A DNA stretch of 64,000 nucleotides from Pholiota molesta. Its lineage: Eukaryota > Basidiomycota > Agaricomycetes > Agaricales > Strophariaceae. The stretch spans positions 591,259 through 655,258 of the forward strand of contig JACGCK010000015.1 in assembly GCA_014925825.1 (NCBI GenBank), read 5' to 3'. The position numbers were made by a program, and so were the translations under genes. Positions 12,510 through 24,315 of this stretch are shown piece after piece. The notes under the pieces are model-generated. The model did not search any database and had not been told where the DNA came from. It saw nothing but the letters and a program-made list of their open reading frames with translations. The stretch's first letter is position 1, and every line of letters begins with the position of its first letter.

Positions 12510-13790
12510 AGCAGTCTAAATACCAAATAACTTTATGGCGGTACGATCCTCTAAAGACAACCCAATTGACCCCAAGGGCTTAACTTGGTGCCAAAACCAA
12601 ATTCGGCGTGGCCGGCTACATGTACATGGAAATGCGGAACACACCACGCCTTTCTGTTAATTGGAGGCAGTGTTTAATCCTCTTGGGCCGCCGTCGTTGC
12701 GCCATTAGAGATATTTATAGGCTAACCATCAACGCGAACGCTTTGGCCATGTGCTAAACATGTCATAACCGCCGGGCGTTGACGAGCTTCGTTTATCGTT
12801 CCGAAATTTAAGGTATCTATAACAATGCTTATATTCTGAGAGCAACAACCTACGAAAGCTTGATGACAGGAGAATAAGATGCGCTCTATATTTTACGCAA
12901 CCTTCTTTGAACGACTCCTGTTTCGGTACAAAGTTACAAATTCACCCGCAATAGGAAGGTTTGGACACAACGGTTGGATGACTTATTTTTGGAGCTTGTG
13001 CCACTGCCAGCGCGCTCGGTTCTTCACGTGTAAAATGTAGGATCATGTATCCAAGGTAAACCCCGGTAAACCATTTCCATTTGGTATTTTAGACTGCGCC
13101 GCTCATTTGAATACATATTTGTTTCCTTGACTTTGACGAGTGCAATGTCCTGAGATTCGATTGAAAGTTTTGCCGGGGAAACTCCATTTGGGCTTACGAC
13201 GATGGCATTCACGAACGGGCGCTTAACTATGCTAGGCTCGTAGAAATGAAGTTAGGATAAGGATTGCCTAATCGCTACTGATATACTAAGACTGCGGCGC
13301 TCAATAGTGTGGAATTTCCGATGATTGAAACAGGTCGCTTCCATGATGAGTCTAAGCTCGTAATAATATCAAGCTCCCGTGGCCAAATCCGATTCATTAA
13401 CATGTATTAAATTACACACATTCGGGTACACACAGGTTCACATTCCTAATCCCCATACCGGCAGAGCATACCACTAGAATTATCTCTGTGAGTTACATAT
13501 ATGGACGGAGCACAAGGCTGCATGATTACCAACACAGGTGTGAGTCATTCAGTGTCATTCCATGTGTTCTACGAAGCGTGTATGATGCGAAGAATACTAT
13601 CGACAGCGAAAGGGTACGGCAAGCATACGTATTAGAAGTTATACAGACTATGGCAGTGGAAGGATTATAAGAGTGGTAATACGAAATGGGATGCTTAACA
13701 ATATGTGAGTAAATATCGATAGTACAAATGAGGTGCGTCGTACAGGAATCCGAGTATATGAATATGTATAAATGAATAGAAAGCTGGTAG
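12510..13790. other. Intergenic spacer within the DUF6699 array
   Basis: No gene that I can support. The open frame at 13526-13876 (minus) has no motif and overlaps the end of the next gene. Confidence 0.5.
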
Positions 13791-13995
13791 TTAGTTCGGT
13801 GAAGCCAAAGTACCAACATTGAGAACCAACTTTTGCGTCCCAAGGGACGCAGATACACCAAGAAACCTACGCGCACCGATCAAAAAGTCGACGCGGCGCA
13901 ACGGTTCCTCTGCAGAGTTCAGCGAGAACTCGGCACAACGCGCTTCGCGAGCTGCGAATACTCGTTTCCTTGTATGCGGATGAAGCCTATCCACA

Positions 13996-15715
13996 GGGCA
14001 CAGGTATTTTGCCGTGCCATGAGCGTGCAGAGCGTGCATGTGCGTGCGTAGTGCGTGCATAGTTATCTGATATGCGTGCACGTAGGCGTGCACCAATCAG
14101 ATATGTTTAAGACCTTCGGCTTTAGTATCTTATTATAATCAGTCAAAATTATATAGCCAGTTGTATTGAAGATGTACGTAGACTACGAATATAAAATGCT
14201 CGAGTATAGCTACGGTAGATTTCTACCAATTTTTCCGACCTCGTTTATGCTTAGGCTTTGGCTGTGGGACTGTCAATCCTCTCAGTAAATGAAAACGGAA
14301 TTGAAATCAGATCCGCGAGAATAGCTTCCGGATTTGGAATGTTGAAAGACAAAGTCCATTTCCCGAGCTAGAAGTGATAAGATTAGCCATTGATCGAGAT
14401 ATTGACAGAAGTTCAAGTAAAGCTACGAGTACTAGTAAGTATGGAATAAAGTTGAATATAAGTGAAGGTGGGCTTAATTCAGTCAACGAAATAAAATAAA
14501 CTAAAGAAGCCCGTTTTTCTGTGTAAGTCTCGTATATATCAAGCAAATAAGTTTCAGGGAGAAGAAAATATAACAAAGCGCGTACCGGCGCTTACAGGTG
14601 CGCGCGTCTGGCGCCCCGTACTCGAAAAGCGAGTCCGCACTCCAACAGTATCATTTGACATTAATTCGAGACAATTCAGCACAGGCACGGAGATTAAATA
14701 GAACAAAGCAAGTTGATCATTGATGTACAGAGCTTTTAGAACGAGCTTGGGGACGTATAAAGTCACAGAAAATCAAACTTCAGCGACACATAGCCTCTAG
14801 TAAGAACAAATCCAACTCGTCACAGGAGCTCAACGTCATGAAACTTCAAATTTTATCCTAACAATGAGTCGTTCATCCCTAGAGTATGCAAGTCATGAGC
14901 GCCTCTCGCAGTATCTCCTATCTCTACCCCTGCGTGCAGTTGCGTGATATACATATCGACCTGCGTGTACATACTGGCTTGGTGCGTGCACTCAGGTCAA
15001 CAATGCGTGGACAGTGCGTGCAATTGCGAGCTTTTTGCAAGCGTTGCGTGCATCTGCGTGCAGTGCGTGCAGGTGCGTGCGTAGATGCGTGCATCAGCGT
15101 GCAAGTGCGTGTAAATTTCTGAAGATGCGTGCAAGTGCGTGCAAGGTGCACGCAAGTAGTTACAACTACATATATTTCTGTTAACATGCAGTGTATTCTC
15201 CAATTGTACAGGCGCTCGTTGCTGTCAAGGCGCCATTTGGCTATGTCCGGGAATACGGGTGGTGCCGAATTCGGTTTATAATGCGACTCCAATGCAATGC
15301 AAGCTCGAAGAGCGCGCGAAATTGGTATGGATACAGTGACACACTTAAGCATCGTGCAGATGCAAATAAAATAGGATGTACATATTGTAAAAGTTGTCTT
15401 CGCAGAGCAGGAAGCTGTAGAATGGAAAACTTTAAGGAAGACTGACCACACTTACACCTGCACTCGGCAAGCGGCCATTCTCTATGTTCTCTATGCCCCT
15501 CAGACGCTGTAACCTCTGATTTTTGTACTTAATTGTAGCCTACTACCAAGGCTGTGAGTAGTAGATAAGACAAGGGTGGGGTAGCACACATATGGCACCC
15601 TTGCGTGCATGCGTGTGTATGAGTGAGCGTGCGTGCAAAGTGCGTGCAAAACACATCCGGTGCGTGCACGCTCGCACGCACGATGCACGCGTGGCACGGG
15701 TTTTTCTACCTGCCC
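13996..15715. mobile_element. Non-autonomous Mutator-like DNA transposon, 1.72 kb
   Basis: Bounded by a perfect 9-bp direct repeat, CTATCCACA (13987-13995 and 15716-15724). The left end reads GGGCACAGGTATTTTGCCG and continues TGCCATGAGCGTGCA. The right end on the minus strand reads GGGCAGGTAGAAAAACCCG and continues TGCCACGCGTGCA. These are imperfect terminal inverted repeats of about 30 bp. Dense GCGTGCA words follow inside both ends and in an inner block. A 9-bp target duplication with longish inverted repeats is typical of Mutator-like elements (known for the superfamily). No transposase frame is visible inside; the open frames at 14307-14766 and 14924-15451 (minus) show no transposase motif. 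It is therefore probably mobilised in trans. Confidence 0.75.
14930..15155. repeat. Internal TGCGTGCA minisatellite
   Basis: Many irregularly spaced copies of TGCGTGCA or GCGTGCA on the plus strand. The same word fills the subterminal zones at about 14020-14095 and 15600-15692 of the same transposon, where at the right end it occurs in both orientations. Clustered short words of this kind near transposon ends often serve as transposase binding sites; that role is inferred here. Confidence 0.75.
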
Positions 15716-16299
15716 CTATCCACAACCTCTTTGCCTACCAGCTTCGACATGTTCTCGTAGATGGACAAGAAAATGTCTTTTATGGTAGGATAGGGCAAGT
15801 CATCCCCGCGGGCGATGACATCGATCTTCCATTCGTAGACGCCCTCCAGAGTTAGTGTAAAGTCTGACAGCGGCTCCCCGTCCATTGCCCATTTCGCAGC
15901 AGGATTACTGTCGCACTGTTGAAGAAATTCTTCTGGACTTTGAGCCACGTCCCAGACAAAAGACGCATGCATATTGAGGGATGGGTGGAGTACCACTGTA
16001 TCACTTGAATCGTCGAATGCAGGATATGGCGATTTCAAGTCCACAAACCTTCTGCCTGCAAGTGGAGAAGGCGTAGATGGACCCTCGCTAGATGATGCAG
16101 AGGATATGGATTCTGTAGGTGACGGAAACTCTCGCATTCGCGGATCGACTGATTGACGCGGAGTTGAAGGAACTTCGTCATCCGAGTCGATGGCTGGCTC
16201 GTCTGGATTCAGAATTTTGTCGTCGGGAGCGAAGCGAACTCTTCTCCCGGATGGAGTGGATGGTGGCGGGGAAGGGCTCGTGGAGGACATGATAGTTCA

Positions 16300-17506
16300 G
16301 CGACCTGTCTTCCTCAGATTGAGTGTTAGCGATTCAGCTTAACGCGCTGTATCATAAGAGATACATACCTCTAGCGAGGACACTAGTCGTTATGATGGAG
16401 GTAATTGACAAGAGAGATGCATGGGCAGAATACCCCATGCCACCTTCCTTAAGTAGGGAACGTTGCACTGCTTCGACCTTATGTTGTGCAGACAGTTCTG
16501 CATCGGCGGGCACTACTATATAAGGTCCTAACTATAGCCGAGAACACAGCTCGTGCGACAGTCCCCATAAGTGACGATACCGTCGTTGGCTGCATTTGAT
16601 CAAAACGTCGGGATGTTGTTTCCACGCCTTTCAAACGTGTCAAACACAATAGCATGTGCGTAAGGCGTGTACGGTACTAATTATCTGTCATCTTTTACAT
16701 TCTGCTTCATCGCTGTGAAACGTCTGGATCTGGATGACGTTGAATTCCAAGCTAACGCAGCATACAGTAGCATAAACATCGTTATGAGCACATGCGCCAT
16801 CCATTGCAATGGGTTTACTTACTTGACTGTGTGTAAAGATACATAAATAATGATTGAATCATCGTTGGCCGCCACTGAATCAGCATCGGAAAACCTACCA
16901 GGTCACGCAGCTCCGGGCCTACACTGCCGGTGCACACCTTTTACGATTTAAGTTCTTGAATGGGCTTAATCGAAGTATGTAAACGTAGTCATTGAATTGA
17001 AGTGAGATCTTACAGGAGTTCTGACTCAACCGCCAACATCCTTCCGATTTTGGCCATGACGCACATATATGGAAGAAAAAGAAGGCACTTTGGGCGTGTT
17101 GAACATCCCCTTTGTGAAGCAAGGATTCGGCACTTGATAATGGTTTAGAGTTTAAACCTGTACGCATCCGTCCAGGGGCCCGGGAACGCCGCTCGACAAT
17201 TCTTGCTACTTACGGACTGCGTTCACCCTCTCCTTAGAGGTGATTTGTCGGGGAATCACTTGGAGAATCGCATTAATGAGATATTCTCAAAGACTGCACA
17301 ACCATTAATCACGAAATACAAGATTGATATGTCAGCATTAGCTTCTCCCACAAATCAATGCTCAGGTTCATCCCTTGAGTACATTGACGCGGTATGTGCG
17401 CTCTCAACTCTGTTCGACATCATACCCACTGTATATTACGATCGAAATAAGATCTTTCGATTCAGTTGAACAAAGGGCTATCAGATCTAGACGTAAACAA
17501 TGTTTA
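16300..17506. other. Intergenic, promoter side of the split DUF6699 gene
   Basis: Contains the leader and core promoter of the gene starting at 16290 (minus strand), including TATATA near 16516-16523. Nothing else is recognisable; the frame at 17203-17469 has no motif. Confidence 0.45.
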
Positions 17507-18161
17507 TTAAATGCCCACTGTTTCAACATGTTGTTTCCGTTCTCCTAGCTCCGTCGATGAGTACACAATCGTCCCATCAATTTCAACATTCGCTGAGATG
17601 AATCCAACTGCGATCAGCAGATCGACGGTCTGACGATGTTCAAAAACATGACGCCCGCTATAAATGTCCGAGGGATCTATCCCACTGATGGAAGGGCGCG
17701 CTGCGCGTGGGGTGCGTAAGGTGACAATGCGATGACGAGCGCCCATTCGTGCATGAAAGTGGGACCACTTCATTATGGTCTGACTACGGATGGACTGTGG
17801 CAAGCGCCCGACGAATTACCATCCCTACTCCGCGTCGCCCCGGACTGCGGCATGCCAACTTCATCACCTCGGCCCCACATAGATTGCACACCTTCATCGG
17901 ACCTAAGTACATCACAATGCCGCAGCTTCGAGAGATCAGTGAGGATTGATAGATTGGTTCTCTGTTGATCGGCCAATGTTCATGATAACCTTCGTCCACT
18001 ACAGATGGAATGCACTCGCCGCAGCTGCGAGGGCGGCATAGGCTCGGTTGGGAAAAGGTGTGCGTGGGAGAAATTTTCATCGAATGTAATCGATCCCTCG
18101 TCACGAATAGAAGATAAGGGAATACTAGGGAATTGAAGTGGGGCATGCGCTGCATCGACAT
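17507..18161 (-). pseudogene. Possible degenerate DUF6699 relic
   Basis: Two overlapping minus-strand frames (18161-17784 and 17803-17507) together resemble a decayed family member. The first ends with a VGMVIRRALATVHPS segment, which could correspond to the usual ..VxxVxxAIxxAL helix. The second carries TVDLLIAVGFISANVEIDG near its end, reminiscent of the ..RVDFLxxxxFxGL.. block. Frame changes and stops separate them, and no clean N-terminus is seen. The position fits the ~2-kb spacing of the array. This is a weak call; it may be unrelated non-coding DNA. Confidence 0.3.
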
Positions 18162-19314
18162 CAGTATATTTGAGAATGTTCTGGGGGTATGGCTATGTGA
18201 CAGAACATCTGAACTTGGTACGAGTAAACCAAACGCGCATGCATTGCCTCCCTACAACAATGCGTATACGCGTACTAGAGTTAACATGCTCCACGTCTAG
18301 AATTACTATTAATATTCCGTAGAATAGCCACCAAAACTACTAAGTTGTAAATTTATGTGTAAGCTGTGAATAATAGACGCCTGTTGCTTCCGCTGCTGTC
18401 GGGAAAGCGGCGATGCACGAGCGCCAATTGAGATTCGGCAGAATTTAAGAATTGCACTGCGCATCCTTTTCAATTATCCCCGATGCAGATGAGTTCCTTC
18501 CGACATAGGCACAGTATTTGTGCTCGCTTATTCAAAAACAACTGATCATTTCATCTCCGAGATGTAAATCGTGATAATCTATATTAAACAGGGTACAAAA
18601 GCGAGAATAGCTAACTCTGTGAACCAAATATGTTCAATGAGATATGATGTTGTAAGTAACGACACTCTGCATTATAGCAAGGTATAGAGGCGGGAGATGA
18701 CCCAAGCATGGACGGTGCCGATGATAGCAAATGAATGATGTCAATTGACTCCGCCCGAGGTTCCACGTCTTTACTTACTTCGCAACATACACACTGTGGA
18801 GAGTAAGGCAGCTTGCACCGCAGCGGCCGCCCTCATCGGAGTAAGTTGTTCTTGGGAGAAAAGGCGTCCAAATAAGTCGAAGTTGTGACTCACAACAACT
18901 CACCTTTGATCCCAAATGCGTCCCATATCGTTCCTCCTCTACTGAACATCCAGTATGGTTCGAGATAAGCACCGTGAATGCTGAAGAAGCCTTATCATTG
19001 TAAGGGGCGCGATGAGGAGGGGGGAGAGATTTGGGGAGATGGGTGAGAATTTAGAAAGCAGTGCTCGGCAGTGCAGGACGTTCTGAAAATAACTTGGCCA
19101 AATAGCAATTCACGTGGCGATAGGCGCCTAACGAACGCAGCTGACGCTTTCTCCCACCGCGGCGCGGGCTGTGTGACTCAATCACTGTCAGACGCAGGAT
19201 GGCGCTGCGGCAGCGGGGCAGTGATACTGGGGTTTCCTAGACGAAAGCGGTCGTACTGCATATGAGGTGAGTCAATTGCATCATCCATCGCTTCCAAGCC
19301 CGGCGCAGAACTAC
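18162..19314. other. Intergenic, no supported gene
   Basis: No motif-bearing frame. The last ~100 bases are the upstream region of the plus-strand DUF6699 gene. Confidence 0.5.
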
Positions 19315-19315
19315 T

Positions 19316-19321
19316 TATAAC
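19316..19321 (+). promoter_or_regulatory. TATA box of the plus-strand DUF6699 gene
   Basis: CTTATAACC about 95 bp upstream of the ATG at 19415, the same spacing as for the minus-strand family members. Confidence 0.5.
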
Positions 19322-19414
19322 CGTCGACATATCTTACAGCCGAACCCAAGCTTGTGCCCATCGCTGGTGCGCCCTTCACTCACAGCGCATACCACACTAC
19401 ATCCGACTGTTTCA

Positions 19415-20064
19415 ATGCCTGGAAAACACGTCCACTTCAACGCGGCCTCCTACGCGGGGTCCAGCACACCATCACCATCCTTCTCCACCTCGACGCTACC
19501 TTCCAGCCCCGGGCCATTCACACCACCACCCCTCGGCTACGGGTCTCCATACCGCTCTGCGCCTCTGCCCGGAATCGAAGCGTCCTTGCATAGCGTGCTC
19601 GCTGCAGGCCCCAATCCGGCGGTCGCCTATGACCTCTGCTACCCACCCGAATCACTGAAACCACTCATCCACACGCTGCCGGCCAATATCTTCGAGCAGC
19701 CTGCCACCAACCCACCAGTACCATTCATGGAGATCTCGTGCCCAAACTCCCTTGGCGCATCACTGTCATGCCGCGCTCGAAGAAAATCGGCTACGTCACC
19801 ATCGGCGACGTTTTCGCAGCCCTCTACCGCGCGCTGCGATTGAATGTCAGCCAAGAAGAATTCGCACTCGTCCCCTCTGCAGAGGGAAGGACGATTATCA
19901 ACAACGCGTATCGCTTCCGCTACAAGCGACAGCCGGACGCCCAGTCCTATCAAGAGGAGAAAGACAAGGGGTTGAAGCGCGTTGACTTCCTTGGACTGCA
20001 GACACGGTTCATGGGGCTCGTGCCCGCGAAGGGTGGCGCCGAAGGATGGATTCTCCTCGTATAA
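19415..20064 (+). pseudogene. DUF6699-type gene 6 with a single-base frameshift
   Basis: The first frame starts at the ATG at 19415 with MPGKHVHFN and a Ser/Thr/Pro region very like the gene at 9208-9918 (GSSTPSPSFSTSTLPSS). It runs through DLCYPP and PVPFMEI to about 19735. The conserved continuation lies in another frame from 19739: LPWRITVMP, VTIGDVFAALYRALRLNVSQEEF, GLKRVDFLGLQTRFMGL, ending at 20064. No GT-AG intron of suitable size joins the frames, and the shift occurs inside the conserved region, so one base appears to be missing or extra near 19735-19750. It could be a true mutation or a sequencing or assembly error; the rest of the reading frame is clean. It is the only array member on the plus strand. 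Confidence 0.75.
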
Positions 20065-22500
20065 TTAACGACGGGTGATCGAGTCCTCTTTTTATTGCTA
20101 TCTATACCCCCACTTCGTTCACAGGACGCATACCCGGTTACCCTATACCCATCGCGCGAGTTCCATCCCTCGTCGCTGTACTTATTACTCATTATTGATT
20201 CGCCCTGTATCATAAAAACACATCACATCATCATTACTGTATACGTATATACCCATCTCTGTACCCACACATCCATCTCTTGTACAGTGACGCACCAGTG
20301 GCACCACTGGATGGTCATCGAACGTTGAACGTTGAACATTCGCTCTTCGCTATGTAATATATTTTGGAATGACTTATCATTACAAATCTTTTGACGTGAT
20401 TTACTCCCAGAATCTTAAGAACCATGAATTCTCGTTGAGACGTGTTCAAGCTCAAGTCGCGTCCATGCGCGTCAGCGTAAGATCATGCAGTGAGAACAAC
20501 CATAAAAATAGATTATGAACACGACAAATCTGCGCGGGGATCGCAGCACTGCCACATTTCGATCTATCACACAGTTTCGGCATGATCGCCAATTAGCGCG
20601 CCTCAGTCGCGCCCTTCTCCTGTGTCTTCTTCACACCGTCCTTGTATTCTCTCCCGCCATCGGATACCGTCGAAGCGCGTACGGTCTCATATGGCGTCCA
20701 AGACCGCAGAAGGCCCGCCATCAGCCCGGTCACTGAAGGTTAAGGCAGTGTTTGGCCGCACACGAGCTATCTTCGAGGTGGTTATCTGATCCTTGGGGCC
20801 TGACCGACATCACATCGCGATCGAAGGTTCTCGGGGACAGTTTGAGGTCTGAAGCTTACCTGCTGCACCCCACGCGCCGTTCCCACTCCATCAGATGGTC
20901 GGTGGGGTCATGGGAGAGCATCGCATGTCGACGAATAAGGCGAGCAAGTTCTATCGAATCAGATGCGCGTAAGATGCCCAAGTTCTTTAATTTGCTATTT
21001 CCCCATAAGAGTATAGTGACGCCCACAAACATGTATTTCGAAATCACTACTGGATTAGGTTCCGTGGCGGGAATACATACAGTCCACGGATGCCTGAAAA
21101 CACGAGGCGGGGGTCCATCCGTACGATTGTGTTGGAGATCTCTTTGCCTTTATCTGGAGTAAATCCTGACATGTATTATACATCTGAAGGATGTCCGGAC
21201 CTTGGAATCGCAGAGATAAGTGTAGGTAGTGGTGTGCTGTGAGCGATGTGTGTGTAGAACATCGTTTAGGCTTTTGTTGTAACCGCTGGCATCATGATTA
21301 TGATGTAAACGACCATTATATCACTATTAACGCAGTAGCTAATAATGACGATCGAGAAGAGACGAAGGCGGCTGATCAAGATCATGCACAGAATTGAATA
21401 GGTCGTCCATCAATGCACAGTCTTGTGAATGTCTAGGTTTTAACTTTTGACAGGTAATGACACGGGGACGTTACTATTCTCTTGATATCCGCCTTTTCAC
21501 TCTTCACGACCTTCCAAAAACGACATGATGTTTACACGAATTAAACACTTCCATTCCCAGAAATCTCGCCGCATCAATAATGCCGCCTGGTGTTCGTACG
21601 CTGGCTAGTGTAATAAGACTTCTTCAGGATGGGGCTTGGGGAAAGCTCATCGATCTTTCATCGATCACCATGGAACACGGAAAGGAGAAAAATATCATTC
21701 TGGGTTCCCATCACTCCAGAATCAAAGACGTCTGTCGCTTGGAAAGAGCGTGTGTATCTGTATGGTATTTAGGTGCGTAGGTGGCTGCGAGGAGGGCGGC
21801 ATGCAGCCTGCATGATTCGGCTAGGCATGATCGATCAACAGTACTTGGGCCATTATTCAAGATATTCCTTCAAGGATCATTCACAAAATGGGAGATCAAT
21901 ATTTATTGGCGTTATCGAAAACCGACTTCCGCGCAGTGTCACTGCATGTTCCCGAGGTATATTCTTTACCATTTGGCCACCAACTAAGTCACCGCATCTC
22001 CAGCCAAAGTTACTGGTACGGTGATTAAAGATCGCAGCGGTAGAAGGTCAAAAACGCGGTATATATCGCAGCATCATGTGAATTCATGGTCGGTATGGCT
22101 CCCAAAGGTGCAGACAAAGGGAGGTATCCAGCGTACTTGCTATCCCCGTTCGTTGGTATGATGCACAGTCCAGAAGCTATCTAACCGAGATTAACCTGTA
22201 TGGAGGTATCAGTCGCCCACAGCGGCAACCGTCCCGATTCCTTATGCAGCCCGCTTACACGCTGAAATTTACTCAAAAGGCATTTTTTGCGTGAAGCATT
22301 GCGCCAAACTGCCTAAGATGTACCCCAATCTCGAGTTATTAGCTTTCTGTGGGTCCCAAAGTGCGGGCGGAACATGCGCTGGCCTTTTTTGGAGACCAAC
22401 GTGAATACCGACAGCGACATCTGGACATCGGCCAAGCCGTTCACGGCGCTTATTCTGGCTCATTTCCGGCCACTATGGAAAGAAGACTATCTAAGCGAGG
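20065..22500. other. Intergenic, no supported gene
   Basis: About 2.4 kb without a gene I can support. A minus-strand open stretch around 20856-21160 gives plausible protein-like sequence (for example VVISKYMFVGVTILLW), but it has no start, no partner exon and no family I recognise. The frames at 20515-20736 and 21580-21780 show nothing. Confidence 0.4.
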
Positions 22501-22530
22501 CTGACTTTGAAAACCGCGGAGGTTTCCGCG

Positions 22531-22537
22531 TATAAAC
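22531..22537 (+). promoter_or_regulatory. TATA box of the small gene at 22721
   Basis: TATAAAC, preceded by the short inverted repeat CGCGGA-ggtt-TCCGCG (22516-22530) and followed by a pyrimidine-rich leader. A leader intron (GTAAGT near 22649, TTGCAG ending 22706) lies between it and the ATG. Confidence 0.5.
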
Positions 22538-22720
22538 AAGACACTCATCATTCGCCCCATCATTGACATCTCTTCCACTCTCCTGCCCATTTTCCGGATT
22601 CGACGCGCATTCTCTAGCTGCTTATCGTTTTTTGTGCTCACAAGAACTGTAAGTACTGCATGTCCAGTCCTTTTTATCGTTGTCCCTGACTGTAGTCGAT
22701 TTGCAGATATCGCGTCTACG

Positions 22721-23047
22721 ATGTTTTTCACTCCATCCGCCGCAGTCCCTCCGACCCCGCGTTTGCAGTCCATCGACTTACCGGAGGATTTAACAGAGGA
22801 TGCTGCATTCCTTTCCAAGGCCCTTCGTTCCAAACCAGACGCGCCTTCCGAGGCGGAAAATATCTTGGGGTTGATCGACATGATCGCGGGCCCCATCCTC
22901 CATGAATTCAAAAGGTTATCGTCGAGGTTCCAGGCGCTAGCGCTGGATGTATCTCCGAGGAAGGCATCTAGGAAAACATTCTCCCTTGGCGAACTGCCGC
23001 TTTCGCCCACCGCATTCAACTTTGGTCGCACATCGCGTGGCCAATAA
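22721..23047 (+). CDS. Small protein of unknown function, 108 residues
   Basis: Starts MFFTPSAAVPPTPRLQSI and ends SPTAFNFGRTSRGQ. The middle is acidic and then forms a likely amphipathic helix (AENILGLIDMIAGPILHEFK). I do not recognise a family. Support for a real gene comes from its context: a TATA box 190 bp upstream, a C/T-rich leader, a canonical leader intron (about 22649-22706) ending 14 bp before the ATG, and protein-like composition. There is no signal peptide. A longer frame exists on the opposite strand (23157-22450), but it lacks a promoter-like context and has arginine-rich shadow composition, so I prefer the plus strand. The true C-terminus could lie in a further exon. Confidence 0.55.
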   Translation: MFFTPSAAVPPTPRLQSIDLPEDLTEDAAFLSKALRSKPDAPSEAENILGLIDMIAGPILHEFKRLSSRFQALALDVSPRKASRKTFSLGELPLSPTAFNFGRTSRGQ

Positions 23048-23790
23048 AGCCGCGCCTTCCTCCTCTCCATCTTACTTCCTCCACCTCGTCTCTTTTTACC
23101 CCACATCCATCCCTCTCCACATGCCCGCCGTACTCGCTTGTGGCGATGTCCGCCCATCCACGCAGGCGACTCGCGTCTGGCCCATATGATCTACGCTCCC
23201 AGAGGCAACGCACCGGGCTCATGCTTGCTCTGAGAGCGCCGAGATCTACGGTGGCGCCCAAGCAAGTACCTATAGCCCCTCAATATCGGTAACATTCCGC
23301 CTCGATTCACCCTCCACTCAATTGTACTACCCTATGCATACCCCCTGTCGTAACGTTTATTCCATCTGTTTTCTAACATATACTCCTCGCTGTCGAATCG
23401 TTTGTACCTTTTGTTCTTATGCTGTCCTTTTTGTTTTCGTTAAAAAAATACTTGTAGTATTGTCTTTCCGTCACTGTTTCAATTTGCTTTCAATATATAT
23501 ATTATAATACGTCAGGTTTGAGTGATATAATATCTCGTCTGCAAAGCAGCCATAGTGTCGGTCCATTCTGATCCGTAAGTAGCAGTAGCATTTGCGGAGG
23601 CAAGGAGATTGCACGCGAACACGGTGCCTGATGGCGCGATGTTGTGGCCTTGGATAGATGGTAGGGATATGCGAACGATATTATTTTTGACATCTCATTT
23701 GACAGCGCTGTTTTCAAACATACTACATCGGCGAGTATGGTTTGTGAGAGGAAGCTTTGAAGATCTATAGGGCATTGTGCGCTTTAATGC
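23048..23790. other. Intergenic, 3' region of the small gene
   Basis: T-rich sequence with several possible polyadenylation regions (around 23440-23510). No supported gene. Confidence 0.45.
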
Positions 23791-23897
23791 ATCTGGTGGG
23801 AGACCCAGAGTTTGAAGCCACGTATTATTTGAGACAAATAGGTAATTCTCCATTCACCACTACACATGTAGAGCTTAACGTGACGCATGGCGGGTAG

Positions 23898-24060
23898 GAA
23901 GCGATTGCAGCCGTCGAACGCAATCTCGAAGAACGCGCAGATCGATTCGATTGACATCTTCTGCCGGATGCTCAGATGCTCAACAGCAGTGAGAAATAGA
24001 TCTGGGCGAAAGCGAGATCGAGCAAGCTGGGAATTTGTGCTTATACGGGAAGAGCGCACC
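23898..24060 (+). pseudogene. Fragment of the P family (exon 2 remnant)
   Basis: Sequence after a TAG acceptor (23895-23897) reads EAIAAVERNLEERAD and then, after small frame changes, DIFCRML and IWAKA. These match exon 2 of the three paralogues at 24316, 29513 and 31565. Stops and indels interrupt the frame, and the other exons are not found next to it. It is a decayed fourth copy at the left edge of the expansion. Confidence 0.7.
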
Positions 24061-24315
24061 ATGGTTTTGATCTAGGCGCCAGTATTGAATGAAGCACGTA
24101 AGATCTTCACGTCTTCACAAATCCAACATCTGGGGCATGTCACTAACATGCAACCTCCGGGGCTATCGGTCCTCGAGGCCCCAAGGTGGATGACGTGTTG
24201 AATGTTCACACACTGAACCCTCTGTACCTGGCGGGCGCTTGGCGATGAGCGCTCGCCTTGAGCCCGACTTGAACCCGACCTCCCAACATCAAGCACAGTG
24301 CAAGGGACGATAACA

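Larger units (their letters stand above)
13791..16290 (-). pseudogene. DUF6699-type gene 4, split by a transposon
   Basis: The 5' part (16290 down to 15716) encodes the family N-terminus: RRVRFAPDDKILNPDEPA, a Ser/Pro stretch, then YEWKIDVIARG and YPTIKDIFLSIYENMSKL. It runs into unrelated repeat DNA and stops at 15706. The missing C-terminal part lies 1.7 kb further on (13986 down to 13791): RKRVFAAREARCAEF, LRRVDFLIGARRFLGVS. The two parts meet at the same nine bases, CTATCCACA on the plus strand, at 15716-15724 and 13987-13995. Removing the intervening DNA and one nine-base copy leaves 771 bases, exactly 257 codons with stop, so the pre-insertion gene would have coded for 256 residues, the family's usual size. 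A TATATA box near 16516-16523 and a probable leader intron (donor GTATGT near 16368, acceptor CAG near 16304) look normal. I infer recent disruption. Confidence 0.8.

Noticed and set aside
14930..15155. TGCGTGCA block considered as a CRISPR-like array
   Set aside because: Repeats are 7-8 bases with irregular spacing in a eukaryotic genome; the block belongs to a transposon interior.
14924..15451. Minus-strand frame of 175 codons inside the Mutator-like element as a transposase
   Set aside because: It is mostly the Cys/Thr/His-rich translation of the TGCGTGCA words; no MULE transposase motif is seen.
22450..23157. Minus-strand frame of 235 codons
   Set aside because: It overlaps the small plus-strand gene that has a TATA box, leader intron and protein-like composition; the minus product looks like an Arg/Ser-rich shadow.
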